The notes under the pieces are model-generated. The model was not told the DNA's origin. It saw only the letters and a list, made by a program, of their open reading frames with translations, and made no database searches. Positions 1 through 8,381 of a DNA stretch of 64,000 bases are shown one piece after another. The position numbers and the translations under genes are program-made. Origin of the DNA: Erysipelotrichaceae bacterium NK3D112 (GTDB taxonomy: Bacteria > Bacillota_I > Bacilli_A > Erysipelotrichales > Erysipelotrichaceae). How positions within the stretch are numbered: position 1 is the stretch's first letter; the number at the start of each line of letters is the position of its first letter. The stretch is taken from positions 62,001-126,000 of the forward strand of contig JNJQ01000004.1 in NCBI GenBank assembly GCA_000701725.1, in the 5' to 3' direction.

Positions 1-656
1 GGAGTGAATCCCCAGAAGTTCATCGAAACAAGCGTATTCTCATCCAGAGGCTTCCATTCGCCGTCCTCCTGGAAATAAGGCTTTCCATCGCGGCGGATGA
101 TCTTGCGGATCTCGCGGATGGCAGTCAGGTTTTTGTTTTCATCCTGCTGGCAGACACCTCTGGTAACGGTGCCGTTGTCAGTCAGTGTGTTTCCGCAGAG
201 ATAGCCGACCATTGCGTAATGATCGTCGCTGACCTCTTCGCTTAAGAATTTATAGATGACACGATATGCGTCCTTGCCGTAGAAGTCGTCCGCGTTGATG
301 ATCGCGAAGGGCTGTTTGACGACTCCCTTGAGGGCCAGCAGGGCATGGGTTGTGCCCCAGGGCTTCACGCGTCCTTCGGGAAGGGTAAAGCCTTCCGGCA
401 GCACATTCATGTCCTGATAGGCAAACTCGACTTTCATATGCTTTGACACACGGTTGGTCAGAGCTTTTTTGAAAGCTTCCTCGTGTTCCTTGCGGATAAT
501 CAGGATGACTTTTTCAAAGCCAGCTTCTTTTGCGTCATATATGGAAAATTCGATGATCGGCTCACCGTGATTGCCAACACCGTCGATCTGTTTCATTCCG
601 CCATAACGGCTTCCCATGCCCGCGGCGAGAATGACCAATACCGGTTTCTTATTCAT
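1..656 (-). CDS. Sugar nucleotidyltransferase-like protein (partial, 3' end outside window)
   Basis: The reverse strand encodes a protein beginning MNKKPVLVILAAGMGSRYGG, which is the classic nucleotide-binding signature (LAAGxGxR) of the NTP_transferase fold. Further on, a conserved NADDFYG segment supplies the expected metal-binding Asp pair. Such enzymes join a nucleoside triphosphate to a sugar phosphate or phosphocholine in cell-wall or polysaccharide synthesis; the substrate cannot be read from this part. The start at 656 follows a GGGGG purine stretch. The gene leaves the window on the left and its partners are not visible. It is divergent from maf, with about 77 bases between the two starts. 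Confidence 0.8.
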   Translation of the reverse strand, partial: MNKKPVLVILAAGMGSRYGGMKQIDGVGNHGEPIIEFSIYDAKEAGFEKVILIIRKEHEEAFKKALTNRVSKHMKVEFAYQDMNVLPEGFTLPEGRVKPWGTTHALLALKGVVKQPFAIINADDFYGKDAYRVIYKFLSEEVSDDHYAMVGYLCGNTLTDNGTVTRGVCQQDENKNLTAIREIRKIIRRDGKPYFQEDGEWKPLDENTLVSMNFWGFT

Positions 657-733
657 GATATTTTTTTGTCCCCCTGTTATGGTTCCTTAAAATTATATCA
701 TCATTCATGAAGGTATCGTGTAAAATATCTCTT

Positions 734-1297
734 ATGAAAAAAATCATACTGGCTTCAAAAAGCCCCAGACGTAAGGAACTCCTGGAAAAATGCGGCATCG
801 AGTTTGAATGCATGCCGATGAATATTGACGAATCCCTGAATGAGGGAGACACCCTTGAGGAAAAGATCCGCATCCTCTCACAGCGCAAGGCATCCGCATG
901 TCTTGCCGCTTATCCCGATGCGGTGGTGATCGGCTCCGACACGATTGTGACCGTCGATGAGAAGATCCTCGGCAAACCGAAAAACAGAGAGGAAGCCAAA
1001 GAGATGCTCAGAGAACTCTCCGGCCGCACGCACCGGGTGATTACGGGTCTTTGCATCATCAGCAGCGCCCGCACATACACCGATGTGTCTGTTTCCGAAG
1101 TCACATTCGCACCGCTGTCTGAAGAGGAGATTGACGCTTATACCGAAAGCGGGGAATGCGATGACAAGGCCGGCTCCTATGCCATCCAGGGTCTTGGCGG
1201 AAAGTTCATCACCCATATCAGCGGCGATTATTACGCGATTATGGGATTGCCTTTGAACCTTGTTTACGAGGAGCTCAAGAACATCGATCTCTATTGA
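734..1297 (+). CDS. maf: Maf family nucleotide pyrophosphatase
   Basis: The protein opens MKKIILASKSPRRKELLEKC, the Maf signature, and has the later motif VVIGSDTIVTVDEKILGKP (active-site Asp) and SGRTHRVITG. Maf proteins hydrolyse non-canonical or modified nucleoside triphosphates (dTTP/UTP-type or m7GTP-type) in the cytosol and act as house-cleaning enzymes. The length of 187 residues is normal. I chose the ATG at 734, not 707, because the Maf fold starts there. A TAAAAT -10 candidate (721-726) ends seven bases upstream, so the transcript may be leaderless; no Shine-Dalgarno is visible. The pseudouridine synthase gene follows after 48 bases and is probably co-transcribed. Confidence 0.9.
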   Translation: MKKIILASKSPRRKELLEKCGIEFECMPMNIDESLNEGDTLEEKIRILSQRKASACLAAYPDAVVIGSDTIVTVDEKILGKPKNREEAKEMLRELSGRTHRVITGLCIISSARTYTDVSVSEVTFAPLSEEEIDAYTESGECDDKAGSYAIQGLGGKFITHISGDYYAIMGLPLNLVYEELKNIDLY

Positions 1298-1345
1298 AAC
1301 AGTACAGGAGCGTCAATGTGAACAGGACAAAAGGAAAACCCTGCA

Positions 1346-2245
1346 ATGCTTGAGGTCAGGGAATGGACGGTGGAGGAAGGCGTTGAAAATGAAAATGCCG
1401 CGGCTTATATCGGCCGCACGCTTTCACTGTCCGATAACCGGCTGAAAAACATTGTGAAGTATCATCTTTGCGGCATTAATCAGCGCATGATCACGGAGGA
1501 GTCCGTTGTGAACAGCGGAGATGAGATCTCCTGCACGATTCCCGACAGAAGGCCGGACCATGATATTCCTTATGCATATGATCTGGATGTGCTGTATGAG
1601 GATCATTATGTCGCCGTCATCAACAAGCCCCGTGACATGGCAGTGATTCCGGGTCCGGGCAACTGGAAAGAGAATGTTGCGATGGCGCTGCTGCACAGAT
1701 ACGGCAAGGATGCCTATTTCCGGATTGCCCACCGCATCGACAAGTGCACGAGCGGATGTCTTCTGATCACCAGAACAAGGAAGGCGACAAGACTGATGGC
1801 TTACCAGTTGCAGAATCACACATGCGCAAGGGGGTATCTCGCTATTGTCAAAGGCAATGTATATGAACCGGGAACCATTGAGCTGCCCCTGGAGCGCGAT
1901 CCGCACAATTTCCGCAGAATGGGGGTCAGGGAAGACGGACGCTATGCCCTGACCATGTATGAGCCAATGAGTCAGCTCAATGATGCCAGTGAACTGAAAA
2001 TCAGACTGAAAACGGGCAGAACCCACCAGATCCGCGTGCATCTTGCGGCAATCGGCCATCCGCTCATCGGGGATGATCTGTATGGTCAGCCCTTTGAGCC
2101 TTATGACACAAAAGGTGCGCTCCTGCATGCCCGCACCCTGGAATTCATCCATCCCTTCACCGAAGAGAAGATGGTGATCACAGCCCCGGTTCCTTCCTGC
2201 TATGAAACCGTGAAAGAGCTGCTGAAATCCGATTGTACAGACTGA
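1346..2245 (+). CDS. RluA-family 23S rRNA pseudouridine synthase
   Basis: The protein has 299 residues with an S4-like RNA-binding region at about residues 10-70 and the RluA catalytic signature HRIDKCTSG, where Asp132 is the expected nucleophile. RTHQIRVHLAAIGHPLIGDD near residue 230 is the second hallmark of the family. These enzymes convert uridine to pseudouridine in rRNA or tRNA; the exact site (RluD-like or another) cannot be told from sequence alone. An AAAAGGAAAA purine run precedes the ATG. It lies downstream of maf in the same direction and is followed by a small hairpin with a T-run. Confidence 0.88.
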   Translation: MLEVREWTVEEGVENENAAAYIGRTLSLSDNRLKNIVKYHLCGINQRMITEESVVNSGDEISCTIPDRRPDHDIPYAYDLDVLYEDHYVAVINKPRDMAVIPGPGNWKENVAMALLHRYGKDAYFRIAHRIDKCTSGCLLITRTRKATRLMAYQLQNHTCARGYLAIVKGNVYEPGTIELPLERDPHNFRRMGVREDGRYALTMYEPMSQLNDASELKIRLKTGRTHQIRVHLAAIGHPLIGDDLYGQPFEPYDTKGALLHARTLEFIHPFTEEKMVITAPVPSCYETVKELLKSDCTD

Positions 2246-2263
2246 GGCCGAAGGGCCTTTTTC
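2245..2263 (+). terminator. Short intrinsic terminator after the pseudouridine synthase gene
   Basis: AGGCC, a four-base loop and GGCCT are followed by a run of T. The stem has only five pairs, so it is a weak candidate. Confidence 0.5.
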
Positions 2264-2345
2264 TGATGCGGCGCACAGGAACATCTCTTTTTCAAAGATG
2301 GCGGATATTGTACAATGAAACAAAGAAAACCTTGCAAAGGAGACA

Positions 2346-3848
2346 ATGAATATGGGATTTTCAAAAGACTTTCTCTGGGGCGGCGCAACCGCGGCCAACC
2401 AGTATGAGGGAGGCGTCAAGGAAGGCGGAGCCGGTTTAAGCACGGCTGACGTCATGACCAACGGCTCCCACACCGTCAGAAGACAGGTCACCTGGATCAA
2501 GCCTGACGGCACAACAGGCTCCACACCTTTATGCTTCGGCAGTATGGAAAGACACCTTCCCGAAGGCGCAATTCCGGTCGAACTCGACGATCCGAAATAC
2601 TACTATCCTTCCCACATCGCTTCCGATTTCTATCATCATTACAAGGAAGATATCAAGCTGTGCGCGGAAGAGGGCTTCAAATGTCTGCGTTTCTCCATGA
2701 AGTGGAGCAGACTGTTCCCGAATGGTGACGATGAAAACGTCAATGAGGAAGGCGTGAAGTTCTACAGCGACGTGTTTGATGAATGTCTGAAATACGGCAT
2801 CGAACCGCTCGTCACACTTTCCCATTATGAGACACCGCTCGCGCTTGCCCAGAAATACAACGGGTGGGACAGCCGCTATCTGGTTGACAAATTCGTGAAG
2901 TATGCGGAAACATGCTTCGAAAGATTTGCCGGCAAGGTCAAGTATTATCTGACTTTCAATGAGATCAACTGCATTGAGCATGCGCCTTATGTCACAGCCG
3001 GTCTGATCCATGCCGATCCGCAGAACATCGCCAATGCGACCTTCCACCAGTTCCTCGCTTCTGCTCTGACTGTCAAGGCAGCCCATGAGAAACATCCGGA
3101 TGTGAAGATCGGCATGATGCTCGCATATGGCCCGACCTATGCGTACACAACCGATCCCGAGGATCAATTGCTTGCCCAGCAGCGCTCCAACAGCACATTG
3201 TTCTATGCCGATGTGCAGATGCTTGGCAGATATCCGAATTACAAGCTCGCCCAGTATGAAAGAGAAGGCATCTGTATTCCGGCAGAAGAAGGCGATATGG
3301 ACATTCTTGCCAAATACACATGCGACTTCCTCTCATTCAGCTGCTATGGCTCCCACGTCGTCACGTATCATGATGAGAATGCCGAGGCGGGAGAGGGCAA
3401 TGGCGGCACCCAGGCCCACATGGTCAGAAATCCGTACCTCAAGACAAACGCATGGGGATGGGCAACCGATCCGCAGTGCTTACGCATCACGCTGAACACA
3501 TTCTATGACAGATACCACTGCGATCTCTTCTGCGTTGAAAACGGCATCGGCTGGAATGACAAATTCGAGGACGGCACCGTTCATGACGATTACAGAATCG
3601 ACTACATGCGTGCAAATATCAAATCGATGCGCGACGCTGTTGAATACGATGGCATTCCGCTGATGGGCTATCTGTACTGGGGATGTGTTGACATGGTATC
3701 CAACGGCGAGGGCGAAATGGCCAAGCGCTATGGACAGATCTATGTCGATGCGGACAACCTCGGCAAGGGCACCTTCAAGCGCTCCTGCAAGGATTCCTAC
3801 TACTGGTATCAGAAGTGCATCGCTTCCAACGGCGAGGATCTCGACTGA
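2346..3848 (+). CDS. GH1 6-phospho-beta-glucosidase
   Basis: This is a 500-residue family GH1 enzyme. FLWGGATAANQYEGG at the N-terminus, LTFNEIN (acid/base Glu206) and FCVENGIG (nucleophile Glu398) mark the two catalytic strands. The C-terminal GEMAKRYGQIYVD segment matches the Lys/Tyr phosphate-binding loop of 6-phospho-beta-glucosidases, so the likely substrate is a phosphorylated disaccharide such as cellobiose-6-phosphate, cleaved in the cytosol. No PTS permease lies beside it, so import must be encoded elsewhere. AAAGGAG sits just before the ATG. A TACAAT box at 2311-2316 is a possible -10. A strong terminator follows. Confidence 0.9.
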   Translation: MNMGFSKDFLWGGATAANQYEGGVKEGGAGLSTADVMTNGSHTVRRQVTWIKPDGTTGSTPLCFGSMERHLPEGAIPVELDDPKYYYPSHIASDFYHHYKEDIKLCAEEGFKCLRFSMKWSRLFPNGDDENVNEEGVKFYSDVFDECLKYGIEPLVTLSHYETPLALAQKYNGWDSRYLVDKFVKYAETCFERFAGKVKYYLTFNEINCIEHAPYVTAGLIHADPQNIANATFHQFLASALTVKAAHEKHPDVKIGMMLAYGPTYAYTTDPEDQLLAQQRSNSTLFYADVQMLGRYPNYKLAQYEREGICIPAEEGDMDILAKYTCDFLSFSCYGSHVVTYHDENAEAGEGNGGTQAHMVRNPYLKTNAWGWATDPQCLRITLNTFYDRYHCDLFCVENGIGWNDKFEDGTVHDDYRIDYMRANIKSMRDAVEYDGIPLMGYLYWGCVDMVSNGEGEMAKRYGQIYVDADNLGKGTFKRSCKDSYYWYQKCIASNGEDLD

Positions 3849-3866
3849 TTGTTAATGCATGAAACC

Positions 3867-3899
3867 AAGGATATGATTCTCCGGAGTCATATCCTTTTT
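3867..3899 (+). terminator. Intrinsic terminator of the GH1 gene
   Basis: A perfect ten-base-pair stem (AAGGATATGA / TCATATCCTT) is followed by a T-run. Confidence 0.85.
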
Positions 3900-3932
3900 G
3901 AAATTTCCATTGCCGCTATTGTCACAGACGTG

Positions 3933-3972
3933 AAATCCGCTCAGAAACAAAGTTTTCAGAATCGGATTTTTT
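3933..3972 (+). terminator. Second hairpin with T-run in the mgtE leader region
   Basis: AAATCCG pairs with CGGATTT across an imperfect inner stem and is followed by TTTTTT. It may be a back-up terminator for the upstream gene. If a promoter lies upstream of it, it could instead be an attenuator for mgtE; I find no convincing promoter in 3897-3932. It does not resemble the M-box magnesium riboswitch. Confidence 0.45.
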
Positions 3973-4049
3973 GGGGTTGCGGGTTTTGTTTATTTTGGTC
4001 AAAATAGGGATGAAGTAACACATCGCTTCATAATTATAGGAGGTGAAAC

Positions 4050-5432
4050 ATGACTTATCAGAAAGAGAGTTTTGAAAATCTGATTGAGAGAATGGAAGCC
4101 TTTCTGAATGAGAAGAAGTATGTCGAAGCCAGGAAAAATATCATTGATCTGGAGCCGGTCGACATCGCTTATATCATGGAAAGTCTGCCGGAAGACACCA
4201 TCCCGGTTGTTTTCAGACTGCTTCCCAAAGAGCTGGCGGCGGAAGTTTTCGTCGAGCTTGACACCGATTCGCAGGAAAGCCTGATCAAAGGTTTCTCAAG
4301 GGCCGAGCTGAAGGAAGTCATCGATGAGCTCTACCTCGATGACGCCGTCGATATTATCGAGGAGATGCCGGCCAACGTGGTCAAGCGGATTCTGGCGACC
4401 GCCGATCCTGACACCAGAAGGGACATCAACAACATTCTCCAGTATCCGGAAGACTCCACCGGATCGATCATGACCACCGAGTATATCGATCTCAAGAGCC
4501 ACCTCACCGTCCAGGACGCCCTGAAGAAAGTCAGACGCGTCGGTCAGGATATGGAGACCATCAACGTCATGTATGTCGTTGACAAGGACAGACACCTGCT
4601 CGGCTATGTATCCATCCGCACACTGCTGCTTGCGGAAGAGGATCAGACCATGGCCGAAATCATGGACGACACGATCATCAGCGCCTCCACCCTGGACGAC
4701 CAGGAAGAGACGGCCCGCAAATTTGAAAAGTACGACTTCCTGACCATGCCGGTTGTCGACAAGGAAAACAGACTTGTCGGTATCGTCACCATCGACGACG
4801 CTCTCGACGTCCTTATGGAAGAGACCACCGAAGATATCGAAAAGATGGCCGCTATCACGCCTACTTACAAGACCTATCTCAACACCGGCATCTTTGAAAC
4901 CGTGAAATCCCGTATTCCGTGGCTGTTGCTGCTGATGGTATCCGCCACCTTCACCGGCCAGATCATCTCCTCATTCGAGGATGCCCTGGCTGCGGTCACA
5001 GTGCTCAACGCATACATCCCGATGCTGATGGACACCGGCGGAAACTGCGGCTCCCAGGCTTCGGTCACCGTCATCCGCGGTATCTCACTCAATGAAATCA
5101 CCATCAAGGATCTCTTCAAGGTCATCTGGAAAGAGATGCGCGTTGCCGTGATTGTCGGCTGCATCCTTGCGGCATGCAACTTCGTCAAGCTCATGCTTGT
5201 TGACAAGCTGCTGTTCCATAACCCGATCACCTTGACTGTCGCGCTGGTCATCTGCCTGACCCTGATATTCACTGTTTTCGCGGCGAAGCTGGTCGGCTGC
5301 GCATTGCCGATTCTGGCCAAAACCCTCGGTTTTGACCCGGCTGTCATGGCTTCCCCGTTCATCACCACAATCGTCGATGCCATCTCGCTGCTGATCTATT
5401 TCCAGTTCGCGAAATTCCTGCTCCATCTATAA
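4050..5432 (+). CDS. mgtE: Magnesium transporter MgtE
   Basis: The 460-residue protein shows the full MgtE layout: an acidic helical N-domain (about 1-130), two CBS domains (about 135-255) that sense cytosolic magnesium, a connecting helix, and five membrane helices (about 285-455). The pore signature MDTGGNCGSQAS is present. MgtE imports Mg2+ across the membrane and closes when internal Mg2+ is high. The start is set by ATAGGAGGTGAAAC directly upstream. It appears to be a single-gene transcript with a strong terminator. The preceding 150 bases contain a hairpin but no recognisable riboswitch. Confidence 0.95.
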   Translation: MTYQKESFENLIERMEAFLNEKKYVEARKNIIDLEPVDIAYIMESLPEDTIPVVFRLLPKELAAEVFVELDTDSQESLIKGFSRAELKEVIDELYLDDAVDIIEEMPANVVKRILATADPDTRRDINNILQYPEDSTGSIMTTEYIDLKSHLTVQDALKKVRRVGQDMETINVMYVVDKDRHLLGYVSIRTLLLAEEDQTMAEIMDDTIISASTLDDQEETARKFEKYDFLTMPVVDKENRLVGIVTIDDALDVLMEETTEDIEKMAAITPTYKTYLNTGIFETVKSRIPWLLLLMVSATFTGQIISSFEDALAAVTVLNAYIPMLMDTGGNCGSQASVTVIRGISLNEITIKDLFKVIWKEMRVAVIVGCILAACNFVKLMLVDKLLFHNPITLTVALVICLTLIFTVFAAKLVGCALPILAKTLGFDPAVMASPFITTIVDAISLLIYFQFAKFLLHL

Positions 5433-5460
5433 AACAGAAGAAGTATTTATAACATCCATA

Positions 5461-5486
5461 CCGCGTGTGAAAACATGCGGTTTTTT
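5461..5486 (+). terminator. Intrinsic terminator of mgtE
   Basis: An eight-base-pair stem (CCGCGTGT / ACATGCGG, one wobble) with a GAAA loop is followed by TTTTTT. Confidence 0.85.
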
Positions 5487-5554
5487 CTTTCCTGTGACTT
5501 CTTCGGAAAGATCGGTGAAAACCGGCTGCACAGACAGGGAAAGACCACAGGATA

Positions 5555-5563
5555 TGCTAGAAT
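5555..5563 (+). promoter_or_regulatory. Extended -10 promoter for the 5629 operon
   Basis: TGCTAGAAT matches the extended -10 form (TGn plus TAGAAT). No clear -35 box is seen. The first ATG is 66 bases downstream with a GGGAGG ribosome site. Confidence 0.5.
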
Positions 5564-5628
5564 GAGGTTACAATCACTCACATTACACAGACAATTCAAC
5601 AGACTCAGGATACAGGGAGGATCTTTTT

Positions 5629-6288
5629 ATGGACCGGCTGGAAGAAAAACTGCTTTCCTCCGCTTTGAAAAACCACAAGGGGGAGGACGGTGACGCATAT
5701 ATACAGGAGGCGCTTCGCCAGATGCGCATTCTTCTGGATTATATGAAGAAAAAATATCCGCATGCGGACATGGAATACAGCTATTTCGAACCGTATGTGA
5801 AAACGACCGAATACGGTGTTCTTTGCGGCAATCTCAAAGGCAGCGGCATCATTCACAAGATCATTATCCGCAGAGTTCCCAAGGCGGATATATGCAGGGA
5901 TGATGTATATGGGGAACTGATCCGTAAGGAATATGATCAGAGACTTTCCGGTCTTCTTTCCGCATTCATCGGACCGGTGAAGACATTCACGGTTTTCTTC
6001 ACCCTGACTTCTGCTGAAATGAATGAGAACAATGCGATGCAACTCGCTCTGGAACATCATCCGGCCTATGGCCGCCACATTGACGTGTTTGCCCCGGAAC
6101 CTTTTGAAGTGAATGATCTGCTCAAATTCGAACTGGCGGAAAACGGCTTCTGGGGAGCCTACACGGTCTATGTCATACAGGAAGGATGGAATGGAGGCGG
6201 GGATGTGTCAAAGCGCTATGAAAAGGCGAAAGAGCTCATGCATTTCCGCATCGATGAAAAGGATTACGGTTTCATGGAGGCATCATGA
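5629..6288 (+). CDS. Uncharacterised protein, first gene of a two-gene operon
   Basis: This soluble protein of 219 residues has no signal peptide or membrane segment, and I do not recognise its family. It is mixed alpha/beta in character, with a helical N-terminus (residues 1-40), an acidic middle and aromatic-rich strands (WGAYTVYVIQEGW near residue 175). GGGAGG eight bases before the ATG gives a confident start. Its stop overlaps the start of the next gene (ATGA), so the two are translationally coupled. That suggests it works with the lipase-like/glyoxalase fusion, but the role is unknown. Confidence 0.75.
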   Translation: MDRLEEKLLSSALKNHKGEDGDAYIQEALRQMRILLDYMKKKYPHADMEYSYFEPYVKTTEYGVLCGNLKGSGIIHKIIIRRVPKADICRDDVYGELIRKEYDQRLSGLLSAFIGPVKTFTVFFTLTSAEMNENNAMQLALEHHPAYGRHIDVFAPEPFEVNDLLKFELAENGFWGAYTVYVIQEGWNGGGDVSKRYEKAKELMHFRIDEKDYGFMEAS

Positions 6289-8123
6289 GTTTCACGGTCA
6301 TGCAGAATCTGCTGCTGAACAACCTCATGTACATGGAACCGCATGTGGGGCCTTTCGCGCGGCTTGAGGCTTTCGAAGGCAGAAGGCTGCGCAGCTGGGT
6401 CAATGCCATGGACCTCTCGGATTTCAAAGACGAGGATGAAAACGCGCCGCCGATGACCACTGCCGAGGAATACAGACAAGTGATCAATGCCGTGAAAAAC
6501 GACCGCTTTCTCATGGATATGAGAATTCTCTGTGTATATACCGATCTTTCCGAAGAGGGCGGGGCATGCAGAAGCGCGGTTTTTGCGGCGCATGGCACAA
6601 AAGACATTGCCGTTGTTTTCCAGGGCACGCCGTTAAGCGCGGGCAGCGCGCAATGGCGGGATAATTTCTACAGCGCCAATCTGAGCGATTCGCCGCATCA
6701 ATTGCGGGCGCTTGCCTGGTACCGTGAGATTTACCGCAGGTATCATTTGCATGGACGCGAGATCACCGTAACCGGACATTCCAAAGGCGGCAACAAAGCC
6801 AAATACATCACGGTTCTCGATGACACGGTGGATCATTGCGAATCTTTTGACGGGGAAGGTTTTTCCGACAAATTCCTGAAACGCTACAATGATGAAATCA
6901 TCAGAAGACACTCCGTGATTCACAATCACATCGTCAATTATGACTATGTCAGCCTGCTGATGAATGACATCGGTGAAGAAACCTATTATCACGGCGCCAA
7001 TTACGGCAGCGGCGGATTCACCGAAAACCATCTTGCCAATACGTTCATTCATTTCGATGAGAACGGAAATGCCGTTCTGAAAATCGATGAGAATGGCAGA
7101 CCGCCTGAGATGAAAGCATTCGATATCTTCTGCAATTCCTATCTGAGATCGATGAGCGATGAAAAACGCACTGCATCTTTGGAAACGATGAGCGCTTTTC
7201 TGGATACGGTGCTGGCGGTCAACCGCTCCATGAATGCGGATGATATCACCCATGTGTTTCTGAATTACGCAATGGAGGAAAGCAATTTTTCCGATATCGC
7301 TTATTTCCTGGCATATCTGATTCGCTATGAACAGTTGAGACCGGAAGTCATCGGCCTGCTGGAATCGGTGTTTATGAAATTCGATCTTGAGGGACTGGTG
7401 CAGTATGTCAGGGCGGTCGCGGATGTGCTCAACTGGCAGAAGCGGATTCTCTTTGTGTCCCTGGATTTCAATTTCATCACGGCCACCGTTGCGGCAATCG
7501 CCAGACTGATTCCGGACTGGGTGCTCAAGGAACTCGGGGAGGATCTGAGCAGAAGCGGCATCCGTCTTTCCATGGACGAGCTGCGCAAGCTGCAGGCGAT
7601 GCTGATTGAGATTGAAGGCAATCTCAGAACCATTGACATCCACGAAAACGGTGAAGACCTTCTGGCAAAACAGTCTGAGCCTGAAACAAAGCCCGAAACA
7701 CATATGCGTCTTGACGGCTTCGGCCTCTTTGTCAATGACATGGCAAAGATGATCCGTTTCTACCGCGATGTGCTGCATTTTGAAATTAAAGAAGATGAAA
7801 ACGCAAGCAATGTTTACCTCGTCAAGGACGGAACACTGTTCCTGCTTTACGGCAGAAATGATTTTGAAAAGATGACAGGTCGCCGCTATAAATATGTGAA
7901 CGGCTTCAACGGGCACTTTGAGCTGGCTCTTTACGTTGACACCTTTGAAGAGGTGGATGAGCAGTTTGAAAGGATTGTCAAAGAAGGCGGAAGGGCGGTC
8001 CTTGAACCAACCACTGAGCCATGGGGACAAAGGACATGCTTCATTGCGGATCCCGAAGGAAATCTGATCGAAATCGGCTCCTGGAACAGACCGTTTGAAA
8101 CCAAGGATGAAGGCAGATTCTGA
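6285..8123 (+). CDS. Lipase-like (Mbeg1/DUF2974) protein fused to a glyoxalase/VOC domain
   Basis: The protein has 612 residues. Residues 1 to about 300 resemble the DUF2974/Mbeg1-like alpha/beta hydrolases of Firmicutes: AVVFQGTPLSAG, then VTGHSKGGNKAKY, a GxSxG-type elbow with Ser166 as the likely nucleophile. About 150 residues of helical linker follow. Residues 474-605 form a vicinal-oxygen-chelate (glyoxalase/bleomycin-resistance) domain: FGLFVNDMAKMIRFYRDVL at its start and CFIADPEGNLIEIGSW at its end, the usual metal-site positions. No signal peptide is present, so it should act in the cytosol. The substrate is unknown. Combining these two folds in one chain is unusual. It is coupled by a four-base overlap to the unknown gene upstream. 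Confidence 0.8.
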   Translation: MSFTVMQNLLLNNLMYMEPHVGPFARLEAFEGRRLRSWVNAMDLSDFKDEDENAPPMTTAEEYRQVINAVKNDRFLMDMRILCVYTDLSEEGGACRSAVFAAHGTKDIAVVFQGTPLSAGSAQWRDNFYSANLSDSPHQLRALAWYREIYRRYHLHGREITVTGHSKGGNKAKYITVLDDTVDHCESFDGEGFSDKFLKRYNDEIIRRHSVIHNHIVNYDYVSLLMNDIGEETYYHGANYGSGGFTENHLANTFIHFDENGNAVLKIDENGRPPEMKAFDIFCNSYLRSMSDEKRTASLETMSAFLDTVLAVNRSMNADDITHVFLNYAMEESNFSDIAYFLAYLIRYEQLRPEVIGLLESVFMKFDLEGLVQYVRAVADVLNWQKRILFVSLDFNFITATVAAIARLIPDWVLKELGEDLSRSGIRLSMDELRKLQAMLIEIEGNLRTIDIHENGEDLLAKQSEPETKPETHMRLDGFGLFVNDMAKMIRFYRDVLHFEIKEDENASNVYLVKDGTLFLLYGRNDFEKMTGRRYKYVNGFNGHFELALYVDTFEEVDEQFERIVKEGGRAVLEPTTEPWGQRTCFIADPEGNLIEIGSWNRPFETKDEGRF

Positions 8124-8137
8124 ACAGCACATAAAAT

Positions 8138-8162
8138 AAAAAGTCCCGCGAAGGGACTTTTT
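8138..8162. terminator. Bidirectional terminator between the fusion gene and tRNA-Thr
   Basis: AAAAAGTCCC and GGGACTTTTT form a perfect stem. It has T-runs in both directions and serves both the upstream plus-strand gene and the convergent tRNA-Thr. Confidence 0.85.
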
Positions 8163-8165
8163 ATA

Positions 8166-8239
8166 TGGTGCCGCTTGGCAGAATTGAACTGCCCGCTCAG
8201 CATTACCATTGCTGTGTATTACCACTATACTAAAGCGGC
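8166..8239 (-). tRNA. tRNA-Thr (anticodon GGT)
   Basis: The reverse strand folds into a complete cloverleaf of 74 bases including an encoded CCA: acceptor GCCGCTT/AAGCGGC, D arm GTAT/ATAC, anticodon stem CAGCA/TGCTG with loop ATGGTAA (anticodon GGT), and T arm GGCAG/CTGCC with loop TTCAATT. It reads ACC and ACU threonine codons. Confidence 0.92.
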
Positions 8240-8249
8240 AGGCTCATAT

Positions 8250-8277
8250 ATAATACCAAATCCGCAGAATATTTCAA
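8250..8277 (-). promoter_or_regulatory. Promoter of tRNA-Thr
   Basis: On the reverse strand TTGAAA (8272-8277) is separated by 16 bases from TATTAT (8250-8255), which also carries an upstream TGG. The mature tRNA begins 11 bases after the -10 box. Confidence 0.65.
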
Positions 8278-8351
8278 TAACGCATACTCAAAAAAGACAA
8301 TCAGGTTTCCGTTTCAAAGAGTGCGCACTGTTTCAGCTTCCGCTGCGCATG

Positions 8352-8357
8352 TATAAT
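8352..8357 (+). promoter_or_regulatory. Likely -10 box for the aldehyde dehydrogenase gene
   Basis: A perfect TATAAT lies 25 bases before the chosen ATG (8382). It rules out the much longer upstream open frame as the true gene start. No good -35 box was found. Confidence 0.55.
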
Positions 8358-8381
8358 GAAGCCGTACAAAGAGGACATTTT

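Noticed and set aside
1424-2524. Reverse-strand frame of 366 codons opposite the pseudouridine synthase gene
   Set aside because: The plus strand encodes a clear RluA protein; the reverse frame has no family motif and runs into the next gene.
3973-4049. M-box riboswitch before mgtE
   Set aside because: The region is too short and lacks the conserved M-box core; only a simple hairpin is seen upstream.
6633-8225. Reverse-strand frame of 530 codons opposite the lipase-VOC gene
   Set aside because: It overlaps the tRNA-Thr gene and has no motif, while the plus strand has two recognisable domains.
8175-8381. Longer aldehyde dehydrogenase start
   Set aside because: The upstream codons run through tRNA-Thr and a TATAAT box, and the family fold begins at 8382.
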